The notes under the pieces were generated by a model. It saw nothing but the letters and a program-made list of their open reading frames with translations. It was not told the origin of the DNA and did not search any database. A stretch of 64,000 nt of DNA from Takifugu bimaculatus. Taxonomy: Eukaryota; Chordata; Actinopteri; Tetraodontiformes; Tetraodontidae. The first letter of the stretch is position 1, and each line of letters opens with the position of its first letter. The stretch covers positions 14,420,064-14,484,063 of the forward strand of contig CP034980.1 in assembly GCA_004026145.2 (NCBI GenBank), read 5' to 3'. This document shows, in pieces, positions 38,643 to 49,959 of the stretch. The translations under genes and the position numbers were made by a program.

Positions 38643-41600
38643 TCGAGGTTTGTTTGTGTCCGCTTTTAATGCCTGAGAATGAAGCAGAAGAAGAGCGCAT
38701 CACGTGCTGACAGGAGCAGAATGCTCTTGTCAAACATGAAGGCCTGTAAGCTATTGTGCACGGTAAAAAAACAGATATTTCATTATCGCCGTTGACGACG
38801 CCAGTCCTTTGAAATGAGTGCAACAAATTCATCTTAAGAGCTGAACTCGAAGGCCAAACAGTGAAAACAAACGAGTTGAAAGAAATCATCGGGAAAAAAG
38901 AAGTCAAGGAAGAGTCATACTGAGCTCCACGTGACACAGACCATAATACCTGCCAGTTCCTGCAGCCTAATCTTGAGAGAAAAGCATGCTTTGCAGTATT
39001 GTGCTGCAGATCTATCTGCATGTGTCTCTTTGATCCCCCCCCCCGTTCTCTCACAGCCCCCAATCTCCCCTACAAAAAAACCACAGGCTTGTTTGAAATG
39101 ATGCACAGCCTCTGTTTTTTGGCAAAAATCTCATTTCATGCACGTGTCACTGTGAGAACAGCAGCGCTGTGGATGCTGCGCATCAGAAGAGACGCCCGGG
39201 TGGGAAAAATGCTCTGCGTGTCCGCTCTGATTTACAGGATATCAATAAACCCGGGGACACGGGGAAGGGTGACATGCGTGCGGCCGCTGCTGCCGGGGAT
39301 GTTTATGTCGGAGCCCTGCTTGTTAGCGGTTTGGTTTCTGGGGCTTCAGGTAAAAAACTGAGAGCGTGCAGCTGCCTGGCAGCTCTGGCTCTGCAGAACC
39401 CCGAGTGGTTAATGATGCCTTCCAGAGGAGGATGTCTCACACTGGCTCCCAATCAATTCCCCCAAACTGTGGCGGTCCTGTCTGGCTGCGGTATCAGCTG
39501 GTCCGGGGCATGGCTGGAAGACAGGAAAGGATCAAAGGGAGCTGTAAAGAGAAGAGGGAAGATGGAAGTACATCTCTACAGTGATGAAGCTGTTTCGCTG
39601 CAGTGGTAAACAAGCAAGCCCAAGGAGTGCCTGGAAACCTCTAAATGATGGTTTAATCCTTCCTGTCAGATCCCTCCTCTGTTTCTGTTTCCTCTTGGGC
39701 CTTATTGGGTCTTTTGACCTTATCGTGTCCACGTGCTGTCCCATGTGTAGTATTAGCACACACAAGATGTTCAGGCTTTCTGGGAAGTAGGAGTAGTAAC
39801 TACGAGAAAAATCATCAAGGCTTGCGTGTCTGCATCAAACAGATCCATCCAGGCTGGGGGCAGGACTCCAGTAGCTCAGGCAAATATGCAGAATTAAATC
39901 CAAGCCATTTTCCGTCACATTCCGACTTTTTTCCATGACGTAAAACATCAAAAAAAGGGGATTTTATAAAAATTTGTCTACGTCAACGCCAACTCACATT
40001 ACAAAGACAAGAGATTAACCACAATAATAAACCAAAGAAGCAAAAACAACCTTCACCTCTTGTTTCCCTTCCAGTTGACTAAGAGAGGCGCAGCGTGCTG
40101 GTCTTAAGGCTTCGTGAGTTGTTGGCAGAATGTGTGGAAAAAGTGGAAATTCTGCGTAAGCAGAATTGAAAACAAAGGGAAGTGAGGGAACTGAACGGGG
40201 ATGTTTGCTAGCAAACAGCCTGGCTGGCCCGCAGACACAGACCACGCTGTGATGTTGGACAGACATCAAAGGCACAAGCCTCTAAATAGTTCCTCTGTCC
40301 TGCTGGGTGACCCGACAACGCTTGTTTGCACTCGGACAAACCCATAAAAACCCACCCGCGCATGCTCGCATCTAACAGCTTGCACATTAGACGCGCACGG
40401 TGCTTCTGCACCCACCTTCATGACTTCATACATTTTTCAAGGAAGCAACATTTTATTGGCTCCTTCGGTAGATCAAAGCAACACCCAGGACAGTGGCCTA
40501 GGAATCCATCACAGTTGCCTTGACCTTTGACCTGCCAGCCACCTGTGCAGCATAACTGCACTAACACGACCTCTGCAGCCCCTCCTGAGGTGGCAGTTGT
40601 CGAAACTGTACACCGGCGTGTTTTGATGCTAAAGTTAGTTAGGGTAGAATTCACGCCACACACAGAGAGGTGGGGAGGAGGTGTTCATGCTGTTAAACTC
40701 TCTGTAAGGTCATGCAGTACATGCCAGAGGATGTTTAACCCTTTAAATATTCGAATATTTTACCCTATATCACCCTAAAAAAAAACAGGAAGCGGAGAAA
40801 ACTGACAATTTGAATTATTTATCGTGTGTTAAAACCTAGCTCTCTGCACAGAAACATCCGCCCCAAATTCACTTACTAAATTACAGGACTGAAGCTAAGT
40901 GACCAGAGATTTAATTAGAGGCAGTCGGATGTATGAGATAACCAACAAGGCGGGTGTGCGGGGTTCAGAAAAGCAGCTCTTTTCCAAAGCAATCACAGCC
41001 AATCCAGAAAAAGACGCAGGCAAAAGTCCAGAATGCTAAAAGAGTAGATGATATTTACAAACGTGACAGAAATATAAAGTGGAGAAACGGCAGAATGTTT
41101 ACATGGAAAAGAGACAGAAGTCAAACGGTTTTTCTGTCAAACAGCGACGGCGCAGCTAAACCCGAGAGGGTGGTCGGGCCCCGAGACACTGGGGCAACCG
41201 TTTAATCAAATAAAAGAGGTTCCAAACCTGGAAGAATATAAATGGGAGAGATTTTAAAAACATGACAGTTTCATTGTGAAGACCGACTGAAGATGTTGCA
41301 GATGAACAGAGGCTGTTGCTTTGGTGTTTGTGTTGCGTTCAAGACCTCTCATTGGTGGGATTTAATTAACTGGGAGCGCTGGTCCCGACTGGCAGATGCT
41401 ACTGCTGCTGCTGCTGTTTGAGCTAGAGGCTTCAGGGATCTGCTCTTGTAGACAATGTGAAAATAAGAAGTTAAGTAAATGCACAGAACTGTGGGTACAT
41501 GGATGTGTTGTGACTGCTGCTAGTGTTAGTGGCATAGAATTGTTCAATGTTCCCACAGTGACTGCAAACCTTGCTTTTCTGGGACCTAACCATGGCTCCT

Positions 41601-42365
41601 GCTTTGCTTTCTTCTCATCAGTAAATTCCCTGCTTTCTATAAACAATAAGGAACTCAGGCTGTGTCTGGATTTGAGGTTTGTGCTGGAGACTCACTGCAA
41701 TAATATATAGGTGTGGCTGCTTCGGCTAACTGTGGACTGTGCCTGGGAAAAGCTGAAGAAGAGACCCGGCAGTGTCCTCTTTGTGTTTCATCTGGAATTG
41801 GTGTTTCTCTACCGGGACCTGTGAAAGGTCAAGGATCTAATAATACTGGTTCCTGAAGAGGACATTGACATGGATCTGCAACCTGTCAGTGCAGACCCGC
41901 GTCTTCTTCTCTGACAAGACAAATATATATAAAATATAAGGCCCCTGACTGCCTTCAGAGGCCGACCCGACCAACGTTCATTCCTCAGCAGTATCAAATT
42001 AAACCGTCACAACGCAGCAGACGTGGCCGCACTGCAATGGACACACATTTATCTTTAATCACATGTATTGCTCCGAACCTGCATAATAAGGTGTGATCAA
42101 TCAGGACAGCGTGGAGACGCCTGAGAGAATCAATCAGTGCCGATGTGCGTGGTTAAAACCACTGGCCTCACTGCTGACAGATGGTCAATCAGCGAGAGTG
42201 CTCCTTCTCATTCGCTGCACGCTGAGCAGCCAAGCACGCACGTTCAAATCTGCCCTGTTTGTTCATAACATTCACTCTGACTCCCAGTTCCAACATTTAC
42301 TAACTGTTATTGTCTTTCTTACTGTCTTTATATGATGTGAGCGTGCCTGGGTCAGCATCAAAACA
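38643..42365. other. Intergenic, no gene recognised
   Basis: Nothing certain. Long open frames at 38.4-39.6 kb have no domains. A short (CTG)n run is at 41403-41416. Confidence 0.5.
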
Positions 42366-42369
42366 GGAG

Positions 42370-42490
42370 TGAGTGTGTGTCCGTGTGCTTGTATATGTTA
42401 TGTATTGAGGACCAGAACGCGTATTTCACTAGCATGGTGAGGACGTCTTCAGAAATGAGGACCTTTTGGCTGGTCCTGACAACCTCAGAC
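42370..42490 (+). repeat. TG-bounded dispersed repeat, copy B
   Basis: A decayed TG tract is followed by TTGAGGACCAGAACGCG, TCACTAGCATGGTGAGGAC and CTTTTGGCTGGTCC, matching copies A (13.4 kb) and C (44.8 kb). Confidence 0.6.
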
Positions 42491-42499
42491 GTATCACAA

Positions 42500-43680
42500 C
42501 CCTCCAACAATTGTTACTACTGAATGACAAAGATCTTTCTGTGCATGCTTTTGGCTGCAGCTGCTTCATCCGTTTTACTTCCATTAAAGATAATCCATAT
42601 TCAATTGATTGCTCTTTCCACTGTGGCCCCGCTGCACACGGGCCTGTGCATAATCTGCAGGCTGCAGGTTATTACGTCTATATGTGGTGTGAAGCAGGTT
42701 AAAGCAATGTCACATGAATCAACACCTCTAATGTCATTTTCAGTCACACTCAGAGCTGTGCGAACTCAGGTCTGAAGGGTTCTTATGGGGTGTCCTGCCT
42801 GGCATTAAGAAGACAGGATAAATATTTGTAGGTGTCAAATGCTTCAACTCAAACAACACTTTAAGTCTTTATGTTTAAAAGCTTTGACATTCTGATAGAA
42901 GGAAAGCCAAAACAATGTAAAGAGCAAACACTCACACTGTGTCAATAAAGGTTTCCTCAACCAGGAAGCCCTCTGAGATATGTTAAAGAAGAAATACAGG
43001 AAAGCTCATAAGTAAAGTCAGCTGGACTAAGTGTGTGGAAAAGAATTCAGTTCATTAGACTGAACCCTGACAGGTTTTGCTTCTGTTACTCGACAACGGT
43101 AATTACTTCCTGGGCTCAACTCCTAACCTGAATCTCCTCCGCAGCCATCGAGTCGCCTCTTGTCATGAGAAATGGGCTCAAAGAATTGGGACTTTACTTT
43201 CCTAACCAGTGGGGACAAAGTTCTTAAAGATGACTGGACAGAAAAAAATGAAAATAATCCTCAGAGGGTAAGAGAGTGTTAGGATTATGTGCCATATCTC
43301 CCCTACCCAATGGGAGGATTTGAGGCTTTTTGGCCTTGATGCATTAGCCAATGGCAGCCTGAGGCGGAGGATCAAATGAACAAGCGAGAGCGTAGAAGTG
43401 AGGAAATATTGCACTGCGGTTGGCATTGGGTTCTGAATGAGAGGAAAATCCTAATTGTAACTGAAGAAAATATAATTAAATATTTTTAAAAACGTATTAA
43501 AAATGCAGTCGGTGGCAAAGACTCATCAAACTGAAGAAATGGTTGAAAATGATGTTCTTTCCTGTGACCCTAAACTGTTTTAACTGTTCACACTCACAGA
43601 AAAAGCTGCATATCAAATCAACACAAGCAATTGAAGTAAAAATATTGATGTAGGAGCTCGCTGGCGCGTCTGTGTGGTGT
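42500..43680. other. Intergenic, no gene recognised
   Basis: AT-rich and non-coding in appearance; nothing identified. Confidence 0.6.
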
Positions 43681-43682
43681 TT

Positions 43683-43696
43683 CTGCCCTCTAGTGG
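43683..43696 (-). promoter_or_regulatory. CTCF-type motif, reverse
   Basis: The minus strand reads CCACTAGAGGGCAG, a perfect match to the CTCF core, about 4.5 kb upstream of the tsc22d3 promoter. Confidence 0.6.
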
Positions 43697-43699
43697 CAA

Positions 43700-44775
43700 C
43701 AGGTTGCATTTCATCGATGTTACCTAAACCTCTGTGTATCATTTATATAGTAATATATACACCTACAGCATGTATCACGGTGTATGATCAATCCCTCTAC
43801 TCAAATAAAATACATTTATTTACTAAAGAAATACTACTTAAAGTCTATTTTTCAATAGCAGTACGCATCTCGCCAATATATAATGTGTCCAATTAAACAT
43901 AATAAATATTGTAAAAGAATGATTCTTTTCCTCGATAATGTTTAATAAAATAAGTAATTCATTTTGTAAAACAGATACTTTTTAAGAATTAAACTATTTC
44001 ACAGCTTTATAAAGACAGGAAAAATAGGTTAACAGCCGTTGATAAGATAATACTGATGCAAACAAGTCAAAGTTCAGATGGGCTGATAATTTTCAGTCCA
44101 CTCTGTCCTTTACATTTGTCCAAAAACAAACTTTCAGGGTGTCACCTTAAAAATGACCTGACTGAAACCTGATTATTACAGATCACAGTCAAGTGCATAA
44201 ATATCTTTAAGAAATAACTGCATCATTAATAACATTTGTCCTTTAATCAGTCAGGGATGTGATATTTCTTGGACTCCTGTGGTGTTTGTAGAGCAAATTT
44301 GATGGATATTAAATAACAACATTGTCCTTGAAACAGCTCATAATATAATTTTGCTTCTAGGATGATGAAATCAACTATTCTATAATCAAAATTACACTAT
44401 TTTCCAAGCGTCAGTCTGAACTAGTACATTTCCAGTTTAGTCTCTTTCTGATGTCTTTTAACCTTTAGAGAAGTAGGACCCAACCTGTGCACGCAGCAGG
44501 ACGGCTGTCCACCCTTTGTACGTAACAACTGTCCCCACTTTGGTTCTAAAATACAAAAGTACTGAGTGATTTAATGCAAACCTGTCATTTTGTGCTCTGA
44601 TGTCAGAAACTATGACGTCAGAAAATGTAAATAATTCGAACTGATTTTATCTTTTATTGTCGGTTAAGCTGATAATAGACTGAAACTAGACATCAGTCAT
44701 CAGTCTGGTTGACACACATCACGCTATTGACCAACTGAAAAGTAAATTTGTAATTTTGAGTATTCTACGCAGAAT
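43700..44775. other. AT-rich intergenic stretch
   Basis: Markedly AT-rich, with no open frames of note. Confidence 0.6.
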
Positions 44776-44777
44776 TA

Positions 44778-45080
44778 TGTGTGTGTGTGTGTGTGTGTGT
44801 TCTTGTGCAGGCTACATAATGAGGACCAGGGCGTAAGCTTTTTCTACAAAGGGAGAACGTTCTGAGAACTGAGGTCATCTTGTCATCCTCACAACTTCAA
44901 CGTTCTATTAAGGGTTCTGACTTGGCTTTAAATTTCAGGTTAAGTCTGGGTTTGGGTTCTGGTCAGGATTGCTAGAAGCAGAGTCAGAGGCTGTGGAATG
45001 CAGTTCTTAAAGGTCCCCATTGTGAGTCCAATCCTGTGTGGGTGTGTGTGTGTGTGTGTGTGTGTGTGGGGGGGGGGGGG
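44778..45080 (+). repeat. TG-bounded dispersed repeat, copy C (full length, TG at both ends, G13 at the right end)
   Basis: The unit starts with (TG)n at 44778-44800 and ends with a second TG tract (45036-45067) running into G13 (45068-45080). The interior begins CTACATAATGAGGACCAG, as in copy B, and contains GGGTTCTGACTTGG and GTTTGGGTTCTGG motifs. This is the most complete of the three copies. Confidence 0.65.
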
Positions 45081-46625
45081 TGAGTCTTATACATGCTGCA
45101 CAGTGAGAACATGTTTGGGAGGTGAGTGATTGAAGGTCAACGTTTGCCTTTGGAAAAGTTCTGTGTGACAAATCTGACGGAACCAACTGATGCACAAGGA
45201 AAAGGAAAGTTTCCCATCAAACACTGCTCTATTTGGAATATGAAAACCTATTTAGGATGATAATTATAGGAAGAATCGGGTCTGATGCCATCATTGGTAT
45301 TTGGCAGACAGAAGTGGGCCCCGTCCACCAGCCAGGCCTCAGTAATTCCATTTGTCGTACAGTTAAGTGGGGAAAGAACCAAAAGTGACTTTGTTCCAGT
45401 CCTGCATTCAGCAGAAATGGCTTCACCAGAACTTTCTTAATGCCAACACACACAACCATGTTGCCCTGTTGCTTCCTGTAACCACGGAAACACAGCTAGC
45501 CACAATCTGGGTCACGCCAATGAAAGTGATTTTTAACAGTCAAAAATAGCAAAAAAAACCCTTGAATTTAATCAAGTTTATTAAACTAAATAAACATTAT
45601 CCCAAACATGTGTCACTATTAGTGTCAGTGTTACATCTATATAGTAAACTAAATATTTTGTTTATTGTTTCGAAATTAAATTAGAGCAATATAAATTTTG
45701 TGAGACTGGGTCATCATTTCTTGTACTTATCACTTATTTGTTCACAATTTGCGCACGAGGGCAACGCTTCTCGTGACTTGACAGATCTTATCAGCCTTAT
45801 TTGGACAGATTTTAGGAACAGTGTTACTGATAGCTGAAGCTTTCCACTAGCCCAGTTTCTCTGACCTAGTTCTGACAGCTTTAAAGCTCTTTTCCCCCCT
45901 CCCTCACTAAATTAATAATTCATGTCTTCTGTTCACGTCGTTCAGCTCGACGCAAGGCTGCATTTCTGGAGACAAAAGGGGTTGTGCAAAACAAGCTGCC
46001 AAAGAAACCAAATCAGCACCAAGGCTTTCACACGCTAGAAAGAAAAGCAGAATGAGCTGCAGAGTGTTTTAGTGCCTCGGAGGACAAACGGTAACAATCT
46101 CCGAAGTCTCATCAGCGATCCCTGATTTTATGCATCCCTGCCGGCTCCGGCCTCTCATCCGCAGGTCTCTGAGACGTGTGGTGATAACCAGAGGCGAGGC
46201 TGAAGTGCTGCGCTCACAGTTTGGTGTTTCAGAAGCAAATTCCTCTGTAAAATCCTCCCCATCCTCCCTTTGGATGATAATGACTATAATGGGTGAAAGG
46301 TCCTACCTGTGGGACACATACCATAATATTTTTAGTTGTGAAATCTTATTCCCAGGTGCCCCAAGTGGGTCACACACTTGATGTTTAGTACAATCCATTA
46401 TAACTTCTGTTTTAGAACCTGCATCTTAAAGCCTTTTTCCTCCCCAAAAAATCTAAAATGTATGGCCAGTTGGAATAATCTGGCCCTATTTTGTCCCCAA
46501 TAAGAGGAAGTTGCAACCTGTTATCAGTCTTTATTTGCGTCATTGTTTCATGTCAGCGTTAATCTCCCATCTGAGGTTCTTCAATGGGTTTGTTTTGTTT
46601 TCAATAAGAGACAATGCTTAAATCT
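45081..46625. other. Intergenic, no gene recognised
   Basis: AT-rich and non-coding; nothing identified. Confidence 0.6.
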
Positions 46626-46627
46626 CC

Positions 46628-46641
46628 CCGCTAGAGGGCAG
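46628..46641 (+). promoter_or_regulatory. CTCF-type motif, forward
   Basis: CCGCTAGAGGGCAG has one difference from CCASYAGRKGGCAG. Confidence 0.5.
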
Positions 46642-47660
46642 CCCTCGACTGACTCCGCCATGCTGCACGCGTCATCAGGCAGCCAAACGATATTACACAC
46701 TCCATAAAGCCACAGGTAGTCATTTTCTCTGCTGTCTCGATCCCTGCTGCTACTCAGCGGTACACCATTTTCTACACATTACAGGTAAATACATCTGTGA
46801 GATGCTGTTCATAATTATGCTGTTGTGCTGTTCCTGTTTGCCAGCCATCTGTAGACAGCAGGCAGTACACTTGCTAGTCAATAAGGTCAGGAGGTCATTG
46901 GTGCATTCGTCCTGCCACCATCTGCATGGACAGAATAACACCGTCCCGGTATGTGCTGAGGCTTGTGAAACACTGCAGGACAAGAACACGGAATTCTCTT
47001 ACCTAATCCAAAGCTGTTTGGGAACAGATATGGAAATTGACAAAATTGTAAAAGACCACAGGGAGGGCTGATAAGGTGGCGTTTATTTGCAAGCTTAGCA
47101 AAAACATTCCTCTCTCGCGCACAGTATCATTGCAGGCTTTAAATCAACCTACTTATCTTGATTTCCAGCGCAGCAAAACACAAACCATTAACCTAAACCT
47201 GACAGGAACCTAACAGGCCACTTCTCACATGACAGTGAATTTTCCAAGATAGGCCCCCAAGTTTGGAGATCCTGAAAGTACAAAAATTATTTAAGGTAAA
47301 TAATCAACCACCCTCCATTTAACTGTCTTTATTTAAGCTCATCTGGACTTTTGGTCTCTGTAGTGTAGCTCATGAACTTGTAGTTGGATCTTTATCTTTG
47401 TTAACCAACCCATATGCATGAGACTTGAACATTGCACAATCTTCAGCCGCTTTAAAAGTCAGCAGGCTGGAACGATGGTGGTTAGCACAGTGTCCTCGCT
47501 GGAAAAAGCTTATTAGTTTATGGTTCATGCAAAGGCTGTGTGTTCTAACCATGTTTCTTCAAGTAATCTCACTGTAGAAAAACATGTTGATGTGTAATTG
47601 GCCCCAGGTGTGGCCCTGATAAGCACGGTGAACAGAGACATGGGTGCGTCAGTACCGCAG
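46642..47660. other. Upstream flank of tsc22d3, one small open frame of uncertain status
   Basis: Contains an 89-codon open frame (46802-47071) with a hydrophobic, cysteine-rich start, described under findings. No other coding evidence. Confidence 0.4.
47470..47555 (+). mobile_element. Probable decayed tRNA-type SINE fragment
   Basis: ATGGTGGTTAGCACAGTGTCCTCGC closely resembles the tRNA-like head of a widespread fish SINE (GGTGGTTAGCAC.GT.GCCTC). The following sequence (GGTTCATGCAAAGGCTGTGTG, TTCT) is a degenerate match to the usual body. Family assignment is from memory. Confidence 0.4.
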
Positions 47661-47664
47661 TTGC

Positions 47665-47678
47665 CCACTAGGGGGCCT
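47665..47678 (+). promoter_or_regulatory. CTCF-type motif, forward
   Basis: CCACTAGGGGGCCT is a perfect 12-base CTCF core (CCASYAGRKGGC), about 500 bp upstream of the tsc22d3 promoter motifs. Confidence 0.55.
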
Positions 47679-48099
47679 CAATACAAAGATTGGAAAAAAT
47701 ACAGCTGCAAGTGCAGTTTGCACTATGATTAAGTCTTCCTTGCTGAAGTTTTGGAGAGTGTGAGGTTGGTAACTTCACATTTAATACACATATATTGTGA
47801 AGCATGGTTCCAAAGAAAGACCTTATAAATGCTATCAATAGCAGGGAAGTGGTAAGGAAATTATTGATAATATTTAAATACAAGGTAGATGCAATCCTGT
47901 TTCAGTGGCACACAAGTTGAATTATTTCTTCCTGTGAAAGATTAGTGAACAAGTCATCAGTTGTGTTGTCCCCGCAGCCTCCCTCAACCAGACGCTCCCT
48001 GTGCTGTCAGCGTAGCGGCAGCAGGGCGGGTCTGGTACAACTGCACATGTTTTGAGCATGCTCTCAGGCTTCCCTCCCTCCATTTCCCTTCCACTTGAC

Positions 48100-48200
48100 A
48101 TGTGCGTGGCTACGCTGAAAATGAAAGGGGAGGAGCCACTGTGCGCACCGGCTATGCTTTTGGCCAATCAGGGGAGTTTCCACACCCTGCCTGTTTCCCT
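48100..48200 (+). promoter_or_regulatory. tsc22d3: Candidate core promoter of tsc22d3 long isoform (CCAAT, GC-type and kappaB-type motifs)
   Basis: The region has a G-rich Sp/KLF-type box (GGGGAGGAGCC, 48127-48137), a consensus CCAAT box in GGCCAATCAG (48162-48171) and, directly beside it, GGGAGTTTCC (48172-48181), which fits the NF-kappaB consensus GGGRNWYYCC. It sits about 450-550 bp before the start codon with no TATA box. The motifs are seen directly; promoter function is inferred from position. Confidence 0.5.
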
Positions 48201-48647
48201 CTCAGCTTTGTAGCCCCCTCCCACCACCTCTAGACACACCAAGCAAAGGGAAAAAAAAGTGCACCAAAAGCAGCTTCTGGGTTTTGCTTTCAGTCGCACT
48301 CCTGCTGAAACGGTGTCAGTGTGTGTGTGGGGCGTTCACTCTGCTGCCACATTAGCGACGCGCTGCTGCACCAGCGTCGGCCCTGAACAAAAGGCTACAG
48401 GCGGCAGAGGCAGAGAAACTCAGGGACAGGAGCGGGCCGAGCGGCCTGGTGTGACTGCACTTCTCAGGGAGGAATTTACACTGGCATCCCACCATCCTGC
48501 GTGACGACAGGACTCCCTCAGCTAAGAAACAAACCCTGATACCTGCCTTGTCATTCACTTTTCCATTCATTCTCACACATCCATCACATTCAGCACCCCT
48601 CCTTCAGCGTCTGGACGTCTTTCCTCGTCCTCCACCTGTCAGACGAG
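48200..48647 (+). other. tsc22d3: Probable 5' leader of tsc22d3 long transcript
   Basis: This stretch lies between the CCAAT/kappaB promoter elements and the start codon. I see no ATG from about 48250 to the tsc22d3 start, so ribosome scanning would reach that codon first. The exact transcription start is not visible: there is no clear TATA box, so initiation may be dispersed. An internal intron cannot be excluded. Confidence 0.5.
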
Positions 48648-48988
48648 ATGTCAGACGATGACTGTCTCTCGCCCATCGGCCTGGACTGTTGCAACTGCTG
48701 CTTGGACTTGGCCAACGGCTGTGTTGACGCCATATCCACCAGCCCAACCCAAGGCCTGGGCACTACAGAAGGTCTTCCAGCAAGCCCCTCCAGCCCCAGC
48801 GTCAACCACTTCCGTCAGCTGCGCAACCAGCTGATGTACCAGAACCTGAACACGGACAAGCTGAACAACATCATGAGGCAGGACTCCCTGGAATCGGTGG
48901 TGAGGGACCCCTGCTTCCTCCTCAACGAGGGCATCTGCAACAGCAACATTGACCAGACCATGCTGTCAATTCTGCTCTTCTTCCACAG
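48648..48988 (+). CDS. tsc22d3: TSC22 domain family member 3 (GILZ), first coding exon of the long isoform; partial gene
   Basis: The exon encodes 113 residues plus two bases of a split codon. I recognise it as the N-terminal exon of the long TSC22D3 isoform. The block GLDCCNCCLDLA near residue 11, the FRQL...NLNTDKLN..MRQDSLE stretch and the exon end NIDQTMLSILLFFH follow the mammalian long form closely. The central serine/proline linker (about residues 28-52) is variable, as expected. The family are leucine-zipper regulators that bind transcription factors such as NF-kappaB and AP-1; GILZ is a classic glucocorticoid-induced anti-inflammatory factor. The TSC box and zipper are encoded by later exons, which are not in this window. 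The start is the first ATG of the leader, with G at -3. The exon ends at CAG|GTATGT, leaving the next codon as AG+N, which matches the Ser at this junction in human. Identity is firm; orthologue versus fish paralogue copy is not resolved. Confidence 0.93.
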
Positions 48989-49936
48989 GTATGTTGGTGT
49001 CCTCCTATCAGTGACAACTGAACATAAAAGAGTCTTTCATTAACCCAGAGGCATGCTAAAGTCACTCTTTAGCTGTCCGACTGGAGAAATTGTCATTGAT
49101 TCAAATGAACCAGATTGTTGATGTAGACTAATGAGGAGTTTTGGATCAGCAGGTTTTGCCATCTTTTAAAAAGGCTGATTAAAGTAGTTACAGCCAGGTT
49201 CACTTAAACTTCCAAGAAGAGTGTCATAACACTTTGGCAAGCTCATTAAAGCTGGACAGACAAGGTGGTTTGTGTGTGTCATCAGTGTTGGTGTATTCTG
49301 AAAAAGGGCATTACATCATAAATGAACTCTGAAATGTTGAATATCTCGAACCTCCTGCTGCACAGTTTCTACGTCCAACATAAAAGGCTTGCCCGTAGCC
49401 TTATATTACATACTATTCTAGCACTGTTTACCAGCAACACCTTTGTAAACATTTATAATGAAAATAAGAAATAAGGAATACCTGTGGCGCTAAATCCCCA
49501 AACTTCAAACAACAATCAAAGCTCAAAGGAACAAAAAAGTCTTTCATTTCACTTTGTTCCAAGAGAATTGTCATGCAGCGCTGCAGTTGCTCAAACCTGG
49601 TTAAAATTAGCCTGACACTTTTTTCCTGTTGCTGTCAAAACTGAGAAAATAACCTTTGACGGCCGACGTTGTGCCGGCTCTGCCAGGGAGAATGTTCTTC
49701 CACACGGTCGCTGGTAATTGGATGGTTTGTTAAGCAGCCGCCTGTCAGATGACCTCAGTGTAAATGAAAATCTTTACGTTGTTCTGTTTTGATCATAGTT
49801 AAAGTCCTGGAGGTGAGCCAGCAGACAGTGTTCAACGTCTGCTTAAGCTGTAATCATATACGACCTGACTGGGTATCACCTGAGGCAAAGGTGACTTAAC
49901 GGTATCTGCTAATATTAGCACAATGCAAAAGGGCTT

Positions 49937-49959
49937 CTGTCTGTCTGTCTGTCTGTCTG
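49937..49959. repeat. (CTGT)n microsatellite
   Basis: Nearly six CTGT units in tsc22d3 intron 1. Confidence 0.9.

Noticed and set aside
38437..39063. 208-codon minus-strand open frame, the longest in the window
   Set aside because: No recognisable domain, composition like non-coding DNA and no splice or promoter context; a frame this long is expected by chance in 64 kb.
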